From: Formicarius rufipectus
Lineage: Eukaryota > Chordata > Aves > Passeriformes > Formicariidae
DNA length: 64,000 nt
Direction: 5' to 3'
Assembly (NCBI GenBank): GCA_013399695.1
Contig: VXAU01002071.1
Location: 1,372,362 to 1,436,361 of the forward strand
Shown here: in pieces, positions 26,101 through 32,100 of the stretch
Numbering within the stretch: the stretch's first letter is position 1
Layout: each line of letters begins with the position of its first letter
The notes under the pieces: model-generated
The model's input: the letters and a program-made list of their open reading frames with translations, nothing else
What the model was told of the DNA's origin: nothing
Databases searched by the model: none
Translations under genes and position numbers: made by a program

Positions 26101-29100
26101 AAAATTAAAATACAAAACGAATGCATGCCTAGAAAAACCCCAGGCCAGCCAAGCCCATCAGCACACAAAGCCTCTTCCAAGTGCAGCACGAAAGGCCACG
26201 TAGCCTGAGGCTTCAGATCCAGCAGAGAAAGGCTGGGAATGACCCTGCCCAGGCTCCTGGGCAGTGCTGGCAGCTGCCCCTGCCACAGGAGGTGCTCCCA
26301 GCCCCGTGGTCAGCCCTGCCGTTCCCCATCCAGCTGCTGGCAGGCCCTGCCAAAGTCCATTCTGGAGCTTTCGAGCTTGCTTTGTTTCCAGAGAGAAACC
26401 CATAAACCTTTCAGGTCTGCAAATGTGTTTTTAAGGCCAGCCAGCTGCCTGCTGCCTTCCAGCAGCAGATGTGCCCCTGGGGGATGTATTGCCATGATCC
26501 TCGACAGCACCGAGCCCTCCATGGAGCAGCCCCCCGTGCCTGACACATGCCTGCACTGCAGCCCACCCCTCCTCTGCCTGCAGCCCACCTCCCCCTGCCT
26601 GCAGCCCACCTTCTCCTGCCCTCATCCCATCTCCCCCTGCCCTTGTCCCATCTCACACAACCTGCAGCCCCCTCCCAGCACCTGCAGCCCCCCGTCCCCA
26701 GCCCCTCTGCTCTGCCTTCCCCCGCTGCCTGCGAGGCTGTTCCCGAGTTCACAGTTGCAGGATCGCGCAGCTTGGGGGCACCAGCAGGTTAAGGTTCTTC
26801 CAGGCTCACTCCACCTGCCTCTCACAAGGCACGGGAGGCTCCACAAGGCACCCACAGAGTTCGGAGAAGACACGGACTGGTGGGCTCCCCTTGTACCTCT
26901 TGTGGCTGAGCCAAGCTCTGCGACAACCCCTCCACTGCTGCTCCCAGAGCCCAGCAGCAGTTCCCAGCCTTTCTGTCCAGTTTTTGGCTCTGCCGGGGGA
27001 GGGAAGGGAGCACTCACAGCTGGTGGGCACTGCAGTTGTAGAACTTGAACTCCGTGCTGACGAACGTCCTCCCCGTCTCCTGCGACCTCAGCTGGAGCAC
27101 CACACCGAACCAGTCTGGGGATGCAAACCAGAGACCCTCAGAGCCAGCAGGGATGAGGGAAGCAAGAGCACACACGGGGGCACCCCCTGCTGCTGGGGCA
27201 CCAGGTGAGCTTGGGTTGCTGCCATTCCCTGCTCCCCCAGACATAGGGACCCCTACCTGCACCCCCCTCTTGGCTGGACCCTGCCCTTGGGCAGTGCCCC
27301 CAAACCAAAACAGGCTTGATGGCAAAATGAACTGGACACTCAGGGGCTAAACACTGCCGTGGGTCACAGCTGAAATGGTTTTGGAAGCTCACTCTGTTCC
27401 CTAAAGGATTCAGCCACCAGTATAAAAATTCAGCCTATTCTGAGAAGCAGCCTGAGACTGGAATCACAGAAGGGTTTGGTGTGGAAGGGAAAGGTCATGG
27501 AAGGGCATGTTTCCCCCTTCTCATGCCCTCAAAATATTCCAATTCCCCATCATTTCTGTGGTTCCAAGTTCCCCAAAGCATCTCCCAGAATTTCAGATCC
27601 CAACAGAAGTGAGTTTCCTTCTCCCTTGTTTATACTTTGTCATTTCATAGAATGGTTTGGGTTGAAAAGGACCTTAAAAATCATCTTGTCCCAATCCCCT
27701 ACCATGGGCAGGGACACCTTCTACTCTCCCATGCTGCTCCAAACCCCATCCAACCCGGCCTTGAACATTCCCAGGGATGGGGATCTCCAGCTTTTCTGTG
27801 CACCAACTCCTACAATCATCTCCTGGCACAGGAGATGCTGCTGGAAACAAGGGAAGCACCAGGGAAGCTCTTCAGGAGCCTCAGTGCTGCGTTCATTAAA
27901 ACAGACTGCTCTTCTGGAGTTGCTATGGGGAACTCTATCCTGGCCCTGCTGCCATGGGGCTCTGGGTCCCCAGTGTTCACCAACTCTCAGGCTTCAGATA
28001 ATGCCTTAGAAATACAAAGAGATCAGCAGGGAAGCACCGTTGACACCTGGAAGGATGCCAAGGAGAAAATGAGTTTTAAGCAAGTAGCATTTTGGTTACG
28101 GGAAGAGAAAATATGACAGCAGTGACATTAATGAAGAAACAACCCAGAGATTGGGGCCAAAAAAATTGAAACTACATCCACCTCCTTGTGGGTGCTCAGC
28201 CAGGCTGAAGGGAGGGCTCCTGCTTTCCAGACTCGCCCAGGCTGGCAAGGCTGAGAGCCTCTGCCCACTCATGAGCCACCCTGGAGGGGACAGACGGCTC
28301 CTGTCCCGTCTTGGGAGCTGTCTGGCAGTGCAGGGAGGGTGTAAAGACAGGGCAGTCATGCACTGCTGCCTGCTCCCAGTCTATCCTTCCCTGTGTGGGA
28401 TGCATTTCTAAAGGATGAAGCATATTTAGCTCCCTGGTTCAGTAGTCTTTGACAGCAGCACGAATTTCCCCAGCAGCAGCTCCAAAGGCTCTGCCCCACC
28501 CAGCAGGTACTTCCAAACCTCCGCAGCACTGACTGGTGGCACAGACAGCACCAGAAGTCAGTCACTTACCTTGATCCACAGGGATGGCAGGAACATCTTT
28601 GGCTGGTGGCGAGACACACACCACTTGGCTGCCCGAAACCTGCCCTTCCACCTCCGTCAGGTTCCCGAAGAGGCAGGTGACGCCGGCTGTCAGGTCTGGA
28701 GCATCACTCACCAGCAGGCTCAGCTGCAGTGGGGACAGGAGGAAACAAAACAGCCAGAAAAATCAGTTAGCAGGCAAATCTGCCCAGCTTTCCTTTGTAT
28801 TTCCAGTCCCTGCTGCTTTCCTGTTCCATACAACCCCCTCCTATTACTCACTTGCCCATGGGAGGTGGCCAGATGCCCCTTAATGAAAAGGGGAGAAGTT
28901 AAAATAAAGCCAAGGAGCAAGTTCTTTATGGATAAAACCCCACCTCGCTGAGCCTTTGGGCACTGCAGGTCAGGAGTGGTGGCAATGGCACCTTTTTGTG
29001 CCTTGGCTGCCCTACGGAAGCATTGCCACCTCCAGTGCTTGGGAAGCAGCAGCAGTGTGTTCCCTCTCCTGTATAACAGCAGCAGTGACCATCCCAAAAC

Positions 29101-32100
29101 CCCACAGCTCAAACCACCTCCCTGCCCCATGGAATGAACAGGACAGACCACCCCAACCTGTGGCCATCAGTAAGTCCCCACTGACCCCATCACAGTTGGG
29201 GACTGTCCCCATGGCAAACCGGTGCCTGGAGGGGTGAGTGTCTCCCAACAGCCCCACAGCATCTCCACATGGAGTGTCGGGGGAATCCCGGGAAAGGGAG
29301 GCAGCAGGGCCAGGTGCCAGCTGCCACGGGGTGCTGGGGGACTCCGGGGGCAACAGCTGGGATGCTTCGGAGAGCCAGCCCTGAGCACAGCTCACAGATC
29401 AGCAAGTTGGGAAACAAAGCCTTTCCTTTCACCAGCTAATGAAACCAGACCAAGAGAAATGTGAGCTGAGGCCCGAGGGGAAGGGGGATTTGTTTCTGCC
29501 ACCCCCTTCTCCCGCTTCTCCCCCGGCTCAGATGACCCCTTTGCTCCCCAGTCCCCCTGACTTCATGAGAAAACATTTGTGCCAGAGGGGAAGGGTGAAA
29601 GGCCGGAGAACGGAGTGTTCCCTGCGAACCTGGGAAGTGCTGGAAGCGGCTGTGGAAGTGCCCCCCTCCCCTCTTACCGGGAGGCTGTGCTCGTACACGG
29701 AGATGCTGCTGGGCTGCACCGTGACGCTCATGCACTGCCCGATGCTGCCTGCGAAGCGGAACGGCTCGTGGGCTCGCTCACAGCTGTCCCTCGGGGAGCA
29801 CCTGCCGAGCAGCACAGCCGTCAGAGCATGGACAACACCTGGGCAGGGGGGTCTGCACCAGGACCTGGAGGTGCTCAGTGTCAGGAACAGGCACCGGGCA
29901 TGGAGGTGATCGGAGCATGGACAACACCTGGGCAGGGGGGTCTGCACCAGGACCTGGAGGTGCTCAGTGTCAGGAACAGGCACCGGGCACCACACCCGTC
30001 AAAGCACAGACAACACCTGGGCAGGGGGGTCTGCACCGGGACCTGGAGGTGCTCAGCACTGGGAGCAGACCCGTCAGAGCATGGACAACACCTGGGCAGG
30101 GGGGTCTGCACTGGGAACAGGCACTGGGAACAGGCACCGGGCACCACACCCATCGGAGCATGGACAACACCTGGGCAGGGGGGTCTGCACCAGGACCTGG
30201 AGGTGCTCAGTGTCAGGAACAGGCACCGGGCACCACACCCGTCAAAGCACAGACAACACCTGGGCAGGGGGGTCTGCACCGGGACCTGGAGGTGCTCAGC
30301 ACTGGGAGCAGACCCGTCAGAGCATGGACAACACCTGGGCAGGGGGGTCTGCACTGGGAACAGGCACTGGGAACAGGTACCAGGCATCACACCCATCAGA
30401 GCATGGACAACACCCGGGCAGGGGGATCTGCACCGGGACCTTGGAGGTGCTCAGCACCGGGAGCAGACCCGTCAGAGCATGGACAACACCTGGGCAGGGG
30501 GGTCTGCACTGGGAACAGGCACTGGGAACAGGTACCAGGCATCACACCCATCAGAGCATGGACAACACCCGGGCAGGGGGATCTGCACCGGGACCTTGGA
30601 GGTGCTCAGCACCGGGAACAGGCACCGGGCACCACGTCAGGGCCAAAGGGCACTGAAAATACACCATGAGCAAAGACAAAGCACAAGTGTGTCGGCAGCA
30701 GTTCCCAGTCCTGCCTGCACCAGGACACAATCCAGAGCTCCAAGTCGGGGGTGCTGGGGGTGACAGCGGGTGCTGGGGGTGTAGGGAGAGCCAGGCACTC
30801 TGCAGCCCATAAACTCCTCATCTGCACAGCAACTAAACCAGGAAACAATAACAGGCCTCTATTCTGAGTAAAGCAAAACCACATAGTTCACTAATCATCT
30901 CCTCCTGGAGCTGAGGGGTGAGACACAGCCAGCAAAGGGACTTCCCAGCTGCTGCCAGTGGTGCTTGGCTGGTTTTCATGCCTTAGGCTCTCAGCTCTCT
31001 CCCATTCCCACCAGCAGGAATGCAAACTCCTGAGCATGCCAGACTTACTAGGACTGCTCCTAGCATGCTGTGTGCTCCAGGATGGCTCATTATCCCTGTT
31101 TTTCTATTGCAGGTGTCCTTGGAGTAGAGAGAAATTCAGTTGCTTCCAGCAGAGAACCCGCTGGGAAACTAAGGAAAAATTATCAGTGCTTCAAACCAGG
31201 TATCTGAGGCTGCAGCACTGCCATCCCTCCATGATCTACTGTTTTATGTCACTTGGGGAAAACCCTTTTTTCCAACCTCTCTCCTTGGGTGCAGATGACA
31301 TATTTGTATTTCAGTGTTAACGGTGTTAAAAATCCATCAGCAACCTTTGCCATTTTTCACTCATTGCTGATCTTGGACCCAGTTTCACAAAGGCCACCAG
31401 GTCAAAGCTGCTGTCCCCAGTCCCTTGTGCCACAGCAAGTTCCCTCTGACAGTTCCTGGAGTGTATGTGGTGCCTGAATTAACAAGGTGCTGCTGTCACA
31501 CTGCTTGTTTTCCTGGCTCCCTGTGGAGCAGCTGCAGCAGTCCCAGACACACAAACACCTCAGCAGAAACACCTCCTGCCCATGCAGAATTTGGGTTGTG
31601 CCATCAAGCTCTGACCACTGACACGTGCCTGGCAAAACCGGGCTCTGGAATAGGATCATTATTCACAGAGAAGCTGTGGCTGCCCCATCCCTGCAAGTGT
31701 TCTAGGTCATGTTGGATGGAGTTTGGAGCAGCCTGGTCTAGAGGAAGGTGTCCCTGCCCATGGCAGGGGAATGGAACAAGATGGGCTTCACAGTTCCTTC
31801 CAACCCAAACCATTGTGGGATTCTGTGATTCTATGAAACAGCGGGACCACCACGCTCCTTGGGAGGCTGTTTGCTTTAGATTTAGTGAAGTTTCCACCTG
31901 CCCTTTCCAAACCACCTGTGTGATCCCTGACACACACTGGTGTGCTGTTCTCCTCATCCTCTCACTTGTTGTATCTTTTCCTTTGCAGTATAATGAAGCT
32001 CAATATGAGTGCTGCCAAAGGAAGAATTATCGAGGTTTAAGTGAATCTGTAAGATAGCTTTAAAGTGAGCTCTTGACTGGAGCCTTTATCTCATTGACTC

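Larger units (their letters stand above)
27115..28569 (-). other. PLXNA4: PLXNA4 intron
   Basis: A 1.5-kb intron holding a minus-oriented CR1 tail (27649-27800). Its left flank (27503-27648) matches the flank of the CR1 at 6472. I recognise nothing else. Confidence 0.78.

Noticed and set aside
26239..27048. Plus-strand open frame of 269 codons
   Set aside because: It follows a C-rich 21-bp repeat and then reads the reverse strand of a PLXNA4 exon.
29579..30763. Plus-strand open frame of 394 codons, with overlapping frames of 263 and 229 codons
   Set aside because: It is produced by the minisatellite at 29818-30640 and overlaps the PSI-1 exon on the other strand. The translation is the repeat unit in rotating frames.
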